A DNA stretch of 64,000 nucleotides from Actinoplanes sichuanensis (GTDB lineage Bacteria; Actinomycetota; Actinomycetes; Mycobacteriales; Micromonosporaceae). The stretch is taken from contig NZ_AP028461.1 of assembly GCF_033097365.1 (NCBI RefSeq), positions 7,812,001 to 7,876,000 of the forward strand, read 5' to 3'. The translations under genes were made by a program, and so were the position numbers. Below, piece by piece: positions 1 to 7,778 of this stretch (position 1 is its first letter; each line of letters begins with the position of its first letter). Under the pieces are notes generated by a model that did no database searches, was not told the origin of the DNA, and saw only the letters and a list, made by a program, of their open reading frames with translations.

Positions 1-1528
1 CCGGCTGACGTCTGTCGATCCGCAGGATCGTGGGGTCGCCGGTCAGCTCCAGGCGGGCGCTCACCCCGACCGGGGCGCCGGTCTCGTCGTACACGGCCGC
101 CGGCAGGGGATGCGCCAACACCACCGCGGGCGCCGGGCGCGGCATCCGGCCCGGCCACGGTGGCAGCGGTGCCGGCCTCGCTCGGACGCGCCGCTTCTTC
201 CGCCCCACCTCGATCATGGTGAAACCGGGTGTCGTCTCCACGGGTACGGCGCTCTGGTCGAGCAGCGGGACCGTGTCGATTCCCGGGATCGGCTCGGTCT
301 GCTCCGCGGCCGGCCGCTCCGGCTCCCGCTCGTCACCCCACGGCACCAGCCGCACCTGATCGTCGGACGACCGCCCGCCACCGAGCACCGCGGTCAGCAC
401 CGAACCCGGCCCGAGCAGCCCCTGCACCCGGCTGAACGCCCGGTGCGCCCGCTCCCGGCCCGCCCCGGTCTCACCCCACAGGCCCGGTTGCAGCCCGACA
501 TGCGCGAGCACCCCGTCCGGCACCAGTCGTAGCCGTACCAGCCCCGAAGTGGGTTTCGGGGTCTGCCCGCGTCGGGCCCCGGTCAGCCAACCGTCCAGCT
601 GCCAGCGCACCCGTTCGGCGATGGCCGCGGACGTCAGCATCCCGTCGTGCCGCCACACCCGGACCAGTTCCTGACCGTCCGCGGTGACCGCCTCGATCCC
701 CAGCCGGGTGCACGCCAGCCCGTGCGCGGCGAGCCGCTCGTGCAGTCGTTCGGCCAGCACCCGCCCGGCGAACGCGGCCACATCCACCCGATCCAGCGTC
801 TCGTCGTAGGTCTCCTCGACCGCCAGATCAGGCGGCGGCTTACGCACCGCGAGCGGCCGGACATCCGCACCCGACGCGAGCCGGTGCGCCAACGCCCCCT
901 CGAACCCGAACCGGGTCAGCACATCCCCCGGCGGCAACGCCGCGAAATCCCCGAGGGTCACCACCCCGAGACGCTTCAGCAGGTCGGTGAGCTGAGGTTC
1001 TTCCAGAGCAGCAATGGGTACGGGTGACAGGAACGCCCGGCTCTCCCCCGCCTCCACGACTCGCCCGGTACGAGCCGCGATCCCGGCCGCGAACACTCCG
1101 TCCGCGATCCCGATCTGACTCTCCACCGCACAGGCCTGCGCCACCTGCTCGACGACCCGTTCGGCGGCGGCCTCCTCCCCACCGAAATACCGGGCCGGCC
1201 CCCGGACCGCCGCCGCGCACACGCCGGGCCGAAGCACCTCGACACCCGCCACCACCTCTTCGACGGCCGCCACCACCGGTTCGAACGCCCGGGCATCTCG
1301 CCCCGGATCGTGCTCGACCACGACGAGCTGCGGACAGCGCCCCTGAGCGTCGCGCCGCCGCAGCCCTCGCCGCACTCCTTCCCGCCGGGCCGCCTCAGAA
1401 CAGGCCAGAACCCGATTCCCGGCGAACACCGCCACCGGCTCCGACGCCACCACTCCCGCCACGATCTCCGCGGCGACCACAGGCCAGTCCGGACACCAGA
1501 CCAGCAACGTACGAACCCCCGCCTCCAC
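1..1528 (-). CDS. imuB: ImuB-like Y-family DNA polymerase homologue, 3' end cut by the window
   Basis: This is a DNA polymerase Y-family protein of the ImuB type, the non-catalytic subunit that with ImuA and DnaE2 makes the SOS-induced mutagenic translesion complex. The frame runs from a GTG at 1526-1528 (reads VEAGVRTLLVWCPDWPVVAA) to the left edge, about 509 codons, so the C-terminus is missing. The N-terminus has the ImuB-type CPDWPV stretch in place of the catalytic DxD of active Y polymerases, followed by a helix-hairpin-helix-like stretch around residues 170-200 (LTDLLKRLGVVTLGDFAALP). The start lies 1 nt after the imuA stop, so the two are probably translationally coupled. A dnaE2 gene would be expected beyond the left edge but cannot be seen. 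Confidence 0.85.
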   Translation of the reverse strand, partial: MEAGVRTLLVWCPDWPVVAAEIVAGVVASEPVAVFAGNRVLACSEAARREGVRRGLRRRDAQGRCPQLVVVEHDPGRDARAFEPVVAAVEEVVAGVEVLRPGVCAAAVRGPARYFGGEEAAAERVVEQVAQACAVESQIGIADGVFAAGIAARTGRVVEAGESRAFLSPVPIAALEEPQLTDLLKRLGVVTLGDFAALPPGDVLTRFGFEGALAHRLASGADVRPLAVRKPPPDLAVEETYDETLDRVDVAAFAGRVLAERLHERLAAHGLACTRLGIEAVTADGQELVRVWRHDGMLTSAAIAERVRWQLDGWLTGARRGQTPKPTSGLVRLRLVPDGVLAHVGLQPGLWGETGAGRERAHRAFSRVQGLLGPGSVLTAVLGGGRSSDDQVRLVPWGDEREPERPAAEQTEPIPGIDTVPLLDQSAVPVETTPGFTMIEVGRKKRRVRARPAPLPPWPGRMPRPAPAVVLAHPLPAAVYDETGAPVGVSARLELTGDPTILRIDRRQP

Positions 1529-1529
1529 C

Positions 1530-3065
1530 TCAGCCCCACCCCCGGCCGGTCGTGGACGCCGTCTCCGGGCCGGGTCCCTCACCACCGCGGGTCGCCGTCT
1601 CGGCGGCCATCGATGCATCGGCTGCGGATCGCGGGCCGACCGACGCGGATGCGCCTTCGGCCGACCGTTTCCCCGGCGGCTCCGCATCCTCGTCGGCTCG
1701 CGGCGGCGCAACGACGGAGCGAACCGCGACACCCGGCATCCACATGGTGATCTGCCGAGGGCGGGCCGCCGCCCCCCGTCCCTGGGCCACCACGGTGACC
1801 TCACGACGACGCAGCCGCCCCCGCCCGAACCCGAGCCCGTCCCAGTGCCCCTCACCGACACGCAGGTGCACATCCGCACCGGCCCAGTCACCGAACGGCA
1901 CGAGCAGGCTCCCCCGCTGCCGAGCCCGGGCGGCCAGCCGGCCGGCGATGCCCGCCGACACCGGCCCCGGAACGGCCACGACCACGACATCCACACCGTC
2001 GATCAGTGCGGCGACCACAGTGGGCCAGTCCGGCCCGGGTTCCGGAACGAGCGCAAGCCGCTCCAGCACGATGCCACTCTCCGCAGCGGCGACGGCCCCC
2101 AACGCGGGCATCCCGACAACCGCACACCAGGCCCCGCTCCGGGACGCGGCAGAGAGCAGAGCCAGCAGCAGCGAGGTACCGCCACCGGCCGAAATCCCAG
2201 CCCTCAGCCCAGCCTGCCCGTTCACCCCAGCGACCGGCCCAGCCACCTCCTTCACTCCAGAGACCGGCCCAGCCACCTCCTTCATCCCACCGTCCACCAC
2301 CGACAGCCCTCGTCCAGCCGCCGCCTCCCGCGCACCCGAAGGCCCACTCCGACTCCAAGAGCCGTCCCGGCCCGAAAACCCGCCCCCGGCCGAGGAGCCG
2401 GCCCTCCCCGAGACCTCACCCTCCACACCATCAGCCGGACCAGCCGAGTCGCCATCGCCGGGCAGACCAGCACCACCAACCGAACCGGCACCACCAACCG
2501 AACCGGCACCACCAGCCGGATCGACGCCACCAACCGAATCGACGCCACCAGCCGGATCGACGCCACCAGCCGGATCGGCGGCGACGGGACCGACGGCGTC
2601 GGATCGCCCGCCACTGATCAGGTCGGCACGGCCAAACGACGCACCGCCGGGCGACTCCGTGGCGTTGGACAGGCCAGAACCGGATGAACGAAACGCACGA
2701 CCGAGCCTGGTCTCCCGGCCCGCCGCTGGAGTGACGGGGACCGGCCTGCCGAAGCCGGCCGAGACGCCTGCGCCGTCTGACGGGGTCCCACCCGGCTGGA
2801 TGCCACGCCCGGCGGAGACGCCCGACCTGGGTGCCGGGGAACCCGCGCCGGAATCGCCACTCGGCGTAGCCCGCCGCGGTCTGCCCACACCAGACGGCAG
2901 GATCTGCCCGTTGGCGACAGAGACGGTGCTACCCCGGCGCAGCGCACGCCCCGGCAACAACCCACCCAGCTCAGACGCCACCGGCAGCGTCCGATCCACG
3001 TCCGGCTCGCCGGTTCCGGTAGCCGTCCGGACCAGTCCCGCAAGGGCGTTCGCACCACTGATCAT
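1530..3065 (-). CDS. imuA: ImuA-like RecA-fold protein with a large low-complexity insertion
   Basis: This is the SOS mutasome accessory protein that partners ImuB and DnaE2. The N-terminal block (ALAGLVRTATG to LRRGSTVSV) and the C-terminal block (GGGTSLLLALL, WCAVVGMP, VDVVVVAVPGP, ARARQRGSLLVPFGDWAGAD) are family-like. Between the strand GSTVSV and the Walker-A-like GGGTSLL loop lie about 240 residues of Gly/Ala/Pro/Ser/Val-rich sequence, including repeats of DPAGGV/DSVGG and two copies of KEVAGPV. Without the insertion the protein would be about 270 residues, close to the usual size; here it is 511. I chose the ATG at 3063-3065 (MISGANALAG); an in-frame ATG at 3123-3125 would add 20 residues. 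It ends 1 nt before the imuB GTG. Confidence 0.8.
   Translation of the reverse strand: MISGANALAGLVRTATGTGEPDVDRTLPVASELGGLLPGRALRRGSTVSVANGQILPSGVGRPRRATPSGDSGAGSPAPRSGVSAGRGIQPGGTPSDGAGVSAGFGRPVPVTPAAGRETRLGRAFRSSGSGLSNATESPGGASFGRADLISGGRSDAVGPVAADPAGGVDPAGGVDSVGGVDPAGGAGSVGGAGSVGGAGLPGDGDSAGPADGVEGEVSGRAGSSAGGGFSGRDGSWSRSGPSGAREAAAGRGLSVVDGGMKEVAGPVSGVKEVAGPVAGVNGQAGLRAGISAGGGTSLLLALLSAASRSGAWCAVVGMPALGAVAAAESGIVLERLALVPEPGPDWPTVVAALIDGVDVVVVAVPGPVSAGIAGRLAARARQRGSLLVPFGDWAGADVHLRVGEGHWDGLGFGRGRLRRREVTVVAQGRGAAARPRQITMWMPGVAVRSVVAPPRADEDAEPPGKRSAEGASASVGPRSAADASMAAETATRGGEGPGPETASTTGRGWG
2205..2590. repeat. In-frame tandem repeats inside imuA
   Basis: Two repetitive tracts fall in the imuA insertion. 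At 2224-2288 a unit of about 30 bp containing GACCGGCCCAGCCACCTCC occurs twice. At 2466-2580 an 18-bp period built on CACCAACCGAACCGG and CGACGCCACCAGCCGG recurs at least six times. Periods are multiples of three, so the reading frame is kept. Confidence 0.8.
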
Positions 3066-3805
3066 GCGCCCAGCCACGTCATGCCTCGCTCTGTTGCTCC
3101 CCGTCAAGCGCCCCCGGATCGGCAACCCCCGTCACGTGGACAAACTCACCACCAGCACCACCACACGGCCGCCCGCATCCCTCCGAACAGCCACCGGTCA
3201 GGCCCCGGCGAAGACCCAAGCCCTCCGAACGAGAAGTCACTCCACCCAGAGGACAAAAGACACACAAGGCCGAAAACCGGCACGGCTAACGCTCTTGACG
3301 AACCAGAAGCCGGACAACGCCTCTGATCACGCGATCAGACGGACCCCTCGCGCGGGCCACCGGAAAGCGCCCCAGCGATACGGCCACACCGAGGGCGGCG
3401 GACGCGTAGCCGCGAAAAGAGACGAAGAACATGAGCCCCCAGAACGAGGCAAGGGACGCCGAGCCATCGGAAGGGCCGACGAACAGCCGACTCCAGCGCG
3501 AGACAGCGAAAGCAGGACCGCGAGAAGAGGCGAAAAACGCACAGTCCAGGAAAGAGCCGAGGAAGGTGTCGCCACCGAAAAGAACAACAGACGCACAACC
3601 ACCAGGAGAAGCGAACGACCCACGACCAATGGAAAAGCCGGACGACGCACGATCGCCGAGGGAGACGAACGACGCACGACCGAAGCGAGAGACGAGAGGC
3701 GCACGACCATAGGACGGGACCGGGAACGCGGGGCCGCTGGAAGTGGTGAAGGCGGCACGGCCTCGGGGGAAGGCGAAGTGTGCGCGGCCGGAATGCCGCG
3801 GCCGG
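3066..3805. other. 740-bp spacer, lower GC, purine-rich on the plus strand
   Basis: This stretch lies between the HEPN gene and imuA. It is clearly lower in GC than its surroundings, and its plus strand is rich in A and G, with recurring short motifs such as GACGCACGA and GACGAACGACGCACGACC around 3590-3710. A minus-strand open frame of 160 codons (3327-3809) starts by ATGA overlap with the HEPN stop, but it is Arg/Ser/Val-rich, has low GC at third positions and resembles no family I know. I do not call it a gene. If the operon is one transcript, this would be a long untranslated or weakly coding segment within it. Confidence 0.5.
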
Positions 3806-4459
3806 TCATGCGGCCAGTGGGGGCTGGTAGGAGAGGCCCAGGGAGGACTCGGCCACGGCCACGAACTGCTCGGCCGCCCTCAGCAGGTCATCCGCCTCGC
3901 GGGCGCTGACCACATGTGGGATTCCGGCTTCGGCGGCTGCTCGCTTGCTCGCGCCGAGAGCGAAATAGCCGGCCCATTCGCTGAACTCCGGCGCCACCAG
4001 AACCAGCAGTGACCAGGCACTGGTGGCACGAGCCCGGCGCCCGGACGCGGCGGGCCGGGCGCGCGCGGCGATCAGGGCCGCGGCCGCCCGCAGAGCCGCC
4101 AGGTGGGCCGTCGCGTAGCGCAATCCGTCCGGCCCGGTCTTCGCCGCCTCGGTCAGGCCCTCATGGGCGATCGCCAGCAGCTGAACGGGAGTCCGATGAG
4201 GCAGCATGTGAGCCGGAACCGCAGGCGCATCCGCCCGCAACGCCGCACCACCCGCCACCGAACCGATCTGGGCAGGACCGGGCTGGGCCTGAACTGAACG
4301 AGGCTGGGATGGGACGGAGCGGGCTGGGGCGCTGGAGGCCGGGACCGCACGGGCTGTAACCGACTGGGCCGGGACTGCGCAGGCCGGGACGTCGTGCGCC
4401 GGGGCGGGAGCCGCCATGAGGTCCGGGGCCATGATGCTCGGGGCCTTGGTGCTCGCCAT
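3806..4459 (-). CDS. SAV_6107-family HEPN domain protein
   Basis: This 217-residue protein matches the actinobacterial SAV_6107 HEPN family, which sits next to imuA/imuB in related genomes. HEPN domains are all-helical and often bind RNA or nucleotides, but no role has been shown for this family. The N-terminal 75 or so residues are Ala/Pro/Ser/Val-rich and repetitive (APA, VPA, QSV words). The conserved part begins at about residue 90 (LPHRTPVQLLAIAHEGLTEA) and continues to AREADDLLRAAEQFVAVAE near the C-terminus. The ATG at 4457-4459 is preceded by GAGGAG at good spacing; upstream in-frame codons have no such site. It lies downstream of two LexA-box candidates and upstream of imuA, so it is probably SOS-induced. 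Confidence 0.82.
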   Translation of the reverse strand: MASTKAPSIMAPDLMAAPAPAHDVPACAVPAQSVTARAVPASSAPARSVPSQPRSVQAQPGPAQIGSVAGGAALRADAPAVPAHMLPHRTPVQLLAIAHEGLTEAAKTGPDGLRYATAHLAALRAAAALIAARARPAASGRRARATSAWSLLVLVAPEFSEWAGYFALGASKRAAAEAGIPHVVSAREADDLLRAAEQFVAVAESSLGLSYQPPLAA

Positions 4460-4830
4460 CGTCGTTCTCCTCGCTCGTTTCGCATCCGACGTTGGTGGGT
4501 CGAACCGATCGCTGCGGAGGAAGACGCAGCTTGCCGCGACCGGCCGAAGCCGGAAACCGGGGCCCCAACGGGCGGCCGGAGCCCCGGTGGGCGACCGCTC
4601 GGGCCACCCGACGGTTAGCCGGCCAGGCGTGAAGCTTCCCCACACCACACCCGGCCGGCACCGCCGGCGGGTCCGTCGCCCGCCACCGGGGGTCGGGGGC
4701 AGCGAGCGACGGCCTGCCTTGAACGAGGCCCGGACCCGCGAATGCCCGGACCACGTGTGCGGCGCTCCGCGGGCGCCACACCCGGGAGGCGAGCCGCGAA
4801 ACACGCTCCCGGAGCCGAACGAACACCCTT

Positions 4831-4846
4831 TCGAACATCCGTTCTA
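4831..4846. promoter_or_regulatory. LexA (SOS) box candidate 1
   Basis: TCGAACATCCGTTCTA matches the actinobacterial LexA consensus TCGAAC-N4-GTTCGA at 11 of 12 conserved positions. It lies upstream of the HEPN-imuA-imuB operon, whose relatives are LexA-controlled. Confidence 0.75.
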
Positions 4847-4915
4847 ACTACTCCAGAGACTAACACCCCCCTACGACAAAAACGCAACCTCCAGCGCGCC
4901 ACGCCACCAGCTTTT

Positions 4916-4931
4916 TCGAACGGATGATCGA
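4916..4931. promoter_or_regulatory. LexA (SOS) box candidate 2
   Basis: TCGAACGGATGATCGA matches TCGAAC-N4-GTTCGA at 11 of 12 conserved positions. It is 85 bp from the first box and closer to the divergent DUF4396 gene, so it may be a second operator for the SOS operon or a site acting on either side. Confidence 0.5.
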
Positions 4932-4984
4932 TAGAGGTGGCGGCGGGCGTTTCGGGCGGTCGAGCGCGGGACCCCTTCCCCAAT

Positions 4985-5000
4985 ATACCCCCGGGGGTAT
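4985..5000. promoter_or_regulatory. CsoR-like copper operator
   Basis: ATACCCCCGGGGGTAT is a perfect 16-bp palindrome of the kind bound by the copper-sensing repressor CsoR (TATACCCCC-GGGGGTATA type). It lies 28 bp before the chosen DUF4396 start, where it would block the promoter. Confidence 0.7.
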
Positions 5001-5028
5001 GTTGATGACCGAATGGAAGGAGAAGCTG

Positions 5029-5490
5029 ATGACCCACAGCAGGCATGGATCCGCCTCGTGGCGGATGGCGGCACAGGCGACACTGCACTGCCTCACCGGC
5101 TGCGCCATCGGCGAGGTTCTCGGCATGGTGATCGGCACCGCGGCGGGCTGGAGCGCCGGCCCCACCGTGGTCCTCGCGATCGGGCTGGCGTTCGTCTTCG
5201 GATACGCACTGACGATGCGGCCACTACTGCGCTCCGGCATCGGTGTCCGCGACGCGCTGAAGGTCGCCCTCGCCGCCGACACGGTGTCGATCCTCGTCAT
5301 GGAGATCATCGACAACGCGATCATGCTGGTGGTGCCCGGCGCGATGGAGGCCGGCCTGACCGAACCGCTGTTCTGGGCATCACTCGCTTTCGCCCTGGCC
5401 ACGGCGTTCGTACTGACCGTGCCGGTCAACAGGTGGTTGATCACCCGCGGCAAGGGCCACGCGGTCGTTCATCAACACCACAACCATTGA
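5029..5490 (+). CDS. DUF4396 membrane protein
   Basis: This 153-residue integral membrane protein has four predicted helices (about residues 18-40, 45-63, 78-100 and 112-132), an HCxxGCxxGE motif at the start of helix 1 (residues 20-28) and a His-rich tail ending HQHHNH. This matches the DUF4396 family. Cys and His in a membrane protein together with a CsoR-type operator 28 bp upstream suggest a role in copper handling; the reaction is unknown. I chose the ATG at 5029 because GAAGGAG precedes it at ideal spacing. In-frame ATGs at 4999 and 5005 overlap or abut the operator and lack a ribosome-binding site. It is not close-packed with other plus-strand genes; 5491-5722 holds nothing I recognise. 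Confidence 0.8.
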   Translation: MTHSRHGSASWRMAAQATLHCLTGCAIGEVLGMVIGTAAGWSAGPTVVLAIGLAFVFGYALTMRPLLRSGIGVRDALKVALAADTVSILVMEIIDNAIMLVVPGAMEAGLTEPLFWASLAFALATAFVLTVPVNRWLITRGKGHAVVHQHHNH

Positions 5491-5722
5491 CCAGGGTGTA
5501 CGGCCAAAGCCACCCAGAACACCCGAGGCAGCAGCGCGCCCCGGCGGAATCAGACCTCGAACCGAGCCAAAACAGCCAGCGCCCCCGTGCCGGAACCACC
5601 GGCCCGCCGACTCCCGACCGTCCGATGAAGCACCCGCCAGACAGCCGGAAGATCGCCGGCGGCCGATCAACCTATGACTCGCCTGATGTGCCGCTGACGG
5701 AAGGTCTGGTCCCGGAGACCGG

Positions 5723-6415
5723 TCAGAGCATCGCCTTCATGGTGGCGATCTCCGCCTGCTGATCGGTGACGATCTTTGCAGCCAGGGCTTTGGCCTCCGG
5801 GTTGGCGCCGTTGGCGATCTGATCCCGGGCCATCGTCACGGCACCCTCGTGATGGGCGATCATCATGGTCAGGAACCGGTTGTCGAAGGCCTCGCCGGTG
5901 GACTCGACCAGCTTTGCCATGTCGGCGGCGGACATCATGCCCGGCATCGACTCGTGGCCCGTGACGTTGCCGTGGCCGTCGCCGGTTGCCGCGGGCTCGC
6001 GTCCCCAGTCGGAGAGCCAGGCGGCCATGGTGGCGATCTCCGGGGCCTGGGCGGCTTCGATCTCGGCGGCGAGTTTCTTCACCCGGGGGTCGGAGGCTCG
6101 TTCGGTGGCGAGGGCCGACATCACCACGGCCTGCTGATGGTGGACGCTCATGTGTTCGGCGAACGCCGCATCGGCGTCGTTGAACACGGCCCCCGGAGAA
6201 GGCGACGCGGTGGACCCACCCCCGGCATGACCGGACGCGGTAGACCCCGCGTCGGCATGACCGGACGCGGTAGACCCCGCGTCGGCATGACCGGACGCGG
6301 TGGACCCGCCCCCGGGGTGACCGGAGGAATGCCCGCCACCACTACAGGCGGCTACGGCGAGGGTGAGGACCAGAGCGCCGACCGGGAGGGCGCGGCGCAG
6401 CATCGTACGGATCAT
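5723..6415 (-). CDS. DUF305 lipoprotein
   Basis: This 230-residue secreted lipoprotein has an N-terminal signal (LRRALPVGALVLTLAVAAC) with a lipobox Cys at residue 24. A Gly/Ser/His spacer built of GSTASGHADA-type repeats follows, then a DUF305 domain from about residue 80. The domain shows the paired family motifs HMSVHHQQAVVM and MMIAHHEGAVTMA, plus Met/His-rich GHESMPGMM, typical of extracytoplasmic metal-associated ferritin-like folds. DUF305 genes often sit with copper-resistance genes; here the CsoR-like site and DUF4396 are nearby. It is 48 bp downstream of a DUF6153-like gene and probably co-transcribed with it. Confidence 0.88.
   Translation of the reverse strand: MIRTMLRRALPVGALVLTLAVAACSGGGHSSGHPGGGSTASGHADAGSTASGHADAGSTASGHAGGGSTASPSPGAVFNDADAAFAEHMSVHHQQAVVMSALATERASDPRVKKLAAEIEAAQAPEIATMAAWLSDWGREPAATGDGHGNVTGHESMPGMMSAADMAKLVESTGEAFDNRFLTMMIAHHEGAVTMARDQIANGANPEAKALAAKIVTDQQAEIATMKAML
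6197..6316. repeat. 30-bp tandem repeat in the DUF305 gene
   Basis: Four blocks of 30 bp run through the spacer region of the DUF305 lipoprotein. The two central blocks (6227-6256, 6257-6286) are identical and start ATGACCGGACGCGGTAGACC. The outer two differ at several positions. The unit encodes ten residues, so copy-number change keeps the frame. Confidence 0.9.
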
Positions 6416-6463
6416 GGAAGGCCTTTCGAAACGGTGAGAACAGAAGCGGGCGACAAATCCCCG

Positions 6464-6943
6464 CTATATGCGGAGCACCGATATCGCCGCCGACTGAAGA
6501 CCGGCGCCACGCCGGGGCGGACCCCGCGGGTTCACCCGGCCGATGGAGAACGAACGCACGTCCACCAAGCCGCCGGCCAGCCGGCGCAGCAGCCAGAACA
6601 GCAGCAACACCGCCACCGTCGGCCCGGTGAGTACCGCCAGGCAGACACTCCACACCGCACCGTGCCCACCCGACCCATGATCACCCGGATGCGCCCCCAC
6701 CTGGAACTCGGCCGAACGGAAGTCGATCAAGGAAGAAGCCGGAGAAGCGGCGAAGGAAAGCGAGGAGGACGGCAGAAGCGGCAGAACGGCCGACCGCAAA
6801 GAGGGCGCAAAGGGCAACACCGAGAAAGAAGACGAGAACGAGAAGGGAGCCAAGGGCCGAGAGCCGCGCAGGTCGGCAGCAGCCACCAGACCACCCGTCG
6901 CGCCGCCCACCGCCATGATCCACACGCCGACAACGGTACCCAC
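6464..6943 (-). CDS. DUF6153-like small membrane protein
   Basis: This is a 159-residue frame with a hydrophobic N-terminus, a low-complexity Ser/Pro/Leu middle, then HPGDHGSGGHG, one membrane helix (CLAVLTGPTVAVLLLFWLL) and the C-terminus AAISVLRI. The His/Gly patch, single helix and -SVLRI end resemble DUF6153 proteins, which often accompany DUF305 genes. The middle (about residues 30-70) has a purine-rich complement like the spacer at 3.1-3.8 kb. Start is uncertain: GTG at 6943 or ATG at 6916. It is just upstream of the DUF305 gene in the same direction. Function is unknown; a metal-related envelope role is an inference. Confidence 0.55.
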   Translation of the reverse strand: MGTVVGVWIMAVGGATGGLVAAADLRGSRPLAPFSFSSSFSVLPFAPSLRSAVLPLLPSSSLSFAASPASSLIDFRSAEFQVGAHPGDHGSGGHGAVWSVCLAVLTGPTVAVLLLFWLLRRLAGGLVDVRSFSIGRVNPRGPPRRGAGLQSAAISVLRI

Positions 6944-6984
6944 GACCGGGCGCGGATCCGCACGATCGTGAATACGATGGCGGG

Positions 6985-7776
6985 ATGGCGACGATCGTGG
7001 TCACCGGCGGCAGCTCCGGTGTGGGGCTGGCCGCCGCGAAGCAGTTCGCCGCACGCGGCGACGAGGTGGTCCTGGTGGGCCGTGACCCGCGACGTCTCGC
7101 CGACGCGGTGGCCCAGGTCGATCCGGTGGCACATTTCCGCGCCGACTTCGAGAGCCTCGACGAGGTCCGCGCGCTCGCGAGCGAGTTGCTGGCCGGTTTC
7201 CCGAGGATCGACGTGCTGGCGAACAACGCCGGCGGCATGGTCGACGATTTCCGGCGGACCGCGGACGAGTTCGAGGCGACGTTCCAGGGCAACCATCTGG
7301 CCCCGTTCCTACTGACGAATCTGTTGCGGGAGCGGCTGCGCGGCGCCCGGGTGGTGAACACGGCGTCCCGCGCGCACATGCGGGGCCGCCCCGATCCGGG
7401 GCGCCCGGAGGGTGATCCGGCGGCTTACAACCGCTGGCAGGCGTATGGCGCGGGCAAGTCGGCGAACATCCTGTTCGCGGCGGAGGCGGCGCGCCGCTGG
7501 CCGGATGTGTTCAGCGTGTCGTTCCACCCGGGTGTGGTGCGGACGAATTTCGGCGCCGGCCGGACCGTCCGCCTGTTCTACAAGTACGCGCCGTTCCTGG
7601 TCACCCCGGAGAAGGCCGGTGAGCTGCTGGTGTGGCTGGCCACGGCACCGGAGGCGGAGCTGGTGAACGGCGGCTACTACGTGGGGCACACGCTGACCAC
7701 CCCGGCGGCATGGGCCCGTGACCCCGAGTTGGCCGGCCGGTTGTGGGAGGCCAGCGCCGAGGCGGTAAACAAGTAA
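6985..7776 (+). CDS. SDR-family oxidoreductase
   Basis: This is a 263-residue short-chain dehydrogenase/reductase. The nucleotide-binding motif TGGSSGVG is at residues 8-15, NNAGG is near 79, and the catalytic YGAGK (YxxxK) is near 153. It resembles the retinol-dehydrogenase/WW-domain oxidoreductase branch (NTASRAHMRGR and SFHPGVVRTNF around the active site and substrate loop). The substrate is not predictable. It is the first gene of a tightly spaced plus-strand run, with YbaK starting 2 nt after its stop, that continues into the carotenoid genes, so an oxidation step on a lipid or carotenoid substrate is possible but unproven. Confidence 0.85.
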   Translation: MATIVVTGGSSGVGLAAAKQFAARGDEVVLVGRDPRRLADAVAQVDPVAHFRADFESLDEVRALASELLAGFPRIDVLANNAGGMVDDFRRTADEFEATFQGNHLAPFLLTNLLRERLRGARVVNTASRAHMRGRPDPGRPEGDPAAYNRWQAYGAGKSANILFAAEAARRWPDVFSVSFHPGVVRTNFGAGRTVRLFYKYAPFLVTPEKAGELLVWLATAPEAELVNGGYYVGHTLTTPAAWARDPELAGRLWEASAEAVNK

Positions 7777-7778
7777 GA

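Larger units (their letters stand above)
4460..5028. other. Divergent intergenic region with SOS and metal-regulator sites
   Basis: This is the region between the HEPN gene (minus) and the DUF4396 gene (plus). It holds two LexA-box candidates (4831-4846 and 4916-4931) and a CsoR-like palindrome (4985-5000). About 370 bp separates the first LexA box from the HEPN start. A minus-strand frame beginning MFERVFVRLRERVSR at 4838 lies in that gap and runs on into the HEPN gene in another frame; whether it is translated is unclear. Confidence 0.6.

Noticed and set aside
3327..3809. A 160-codon minus-strand frame overlapping the HEPN stop (ATGA)
   Set aside because: The coupling is attractive, but third-position GC is low, composition is Arg/Ser/Val-biased and no domain is visible. 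It is kept as a spacer note only.
1024..3909. A 961-codon plus-strand open frame
   Set aside because: It is Pro/Arg/Ser/Thr-rich and lies antisense to imuB, imuA and the spacer. It is a shadow of high-GC coding on the other strand and resembles no family.
4161..4838. A 225-codon minus-strand frame starting inside the LexA box
   Set aside because: Its second half is out of frame with the HEPN gene that clearly occupies the region. The first 40 codons remain possible as a small ORF, but they are unsupported.
6985..7776. The SDR gene as a proven carotenoid enzyme
   Set aside because: Operon position alone suggests it; the motifs fit many SDR substrates, so only a generic call is made.
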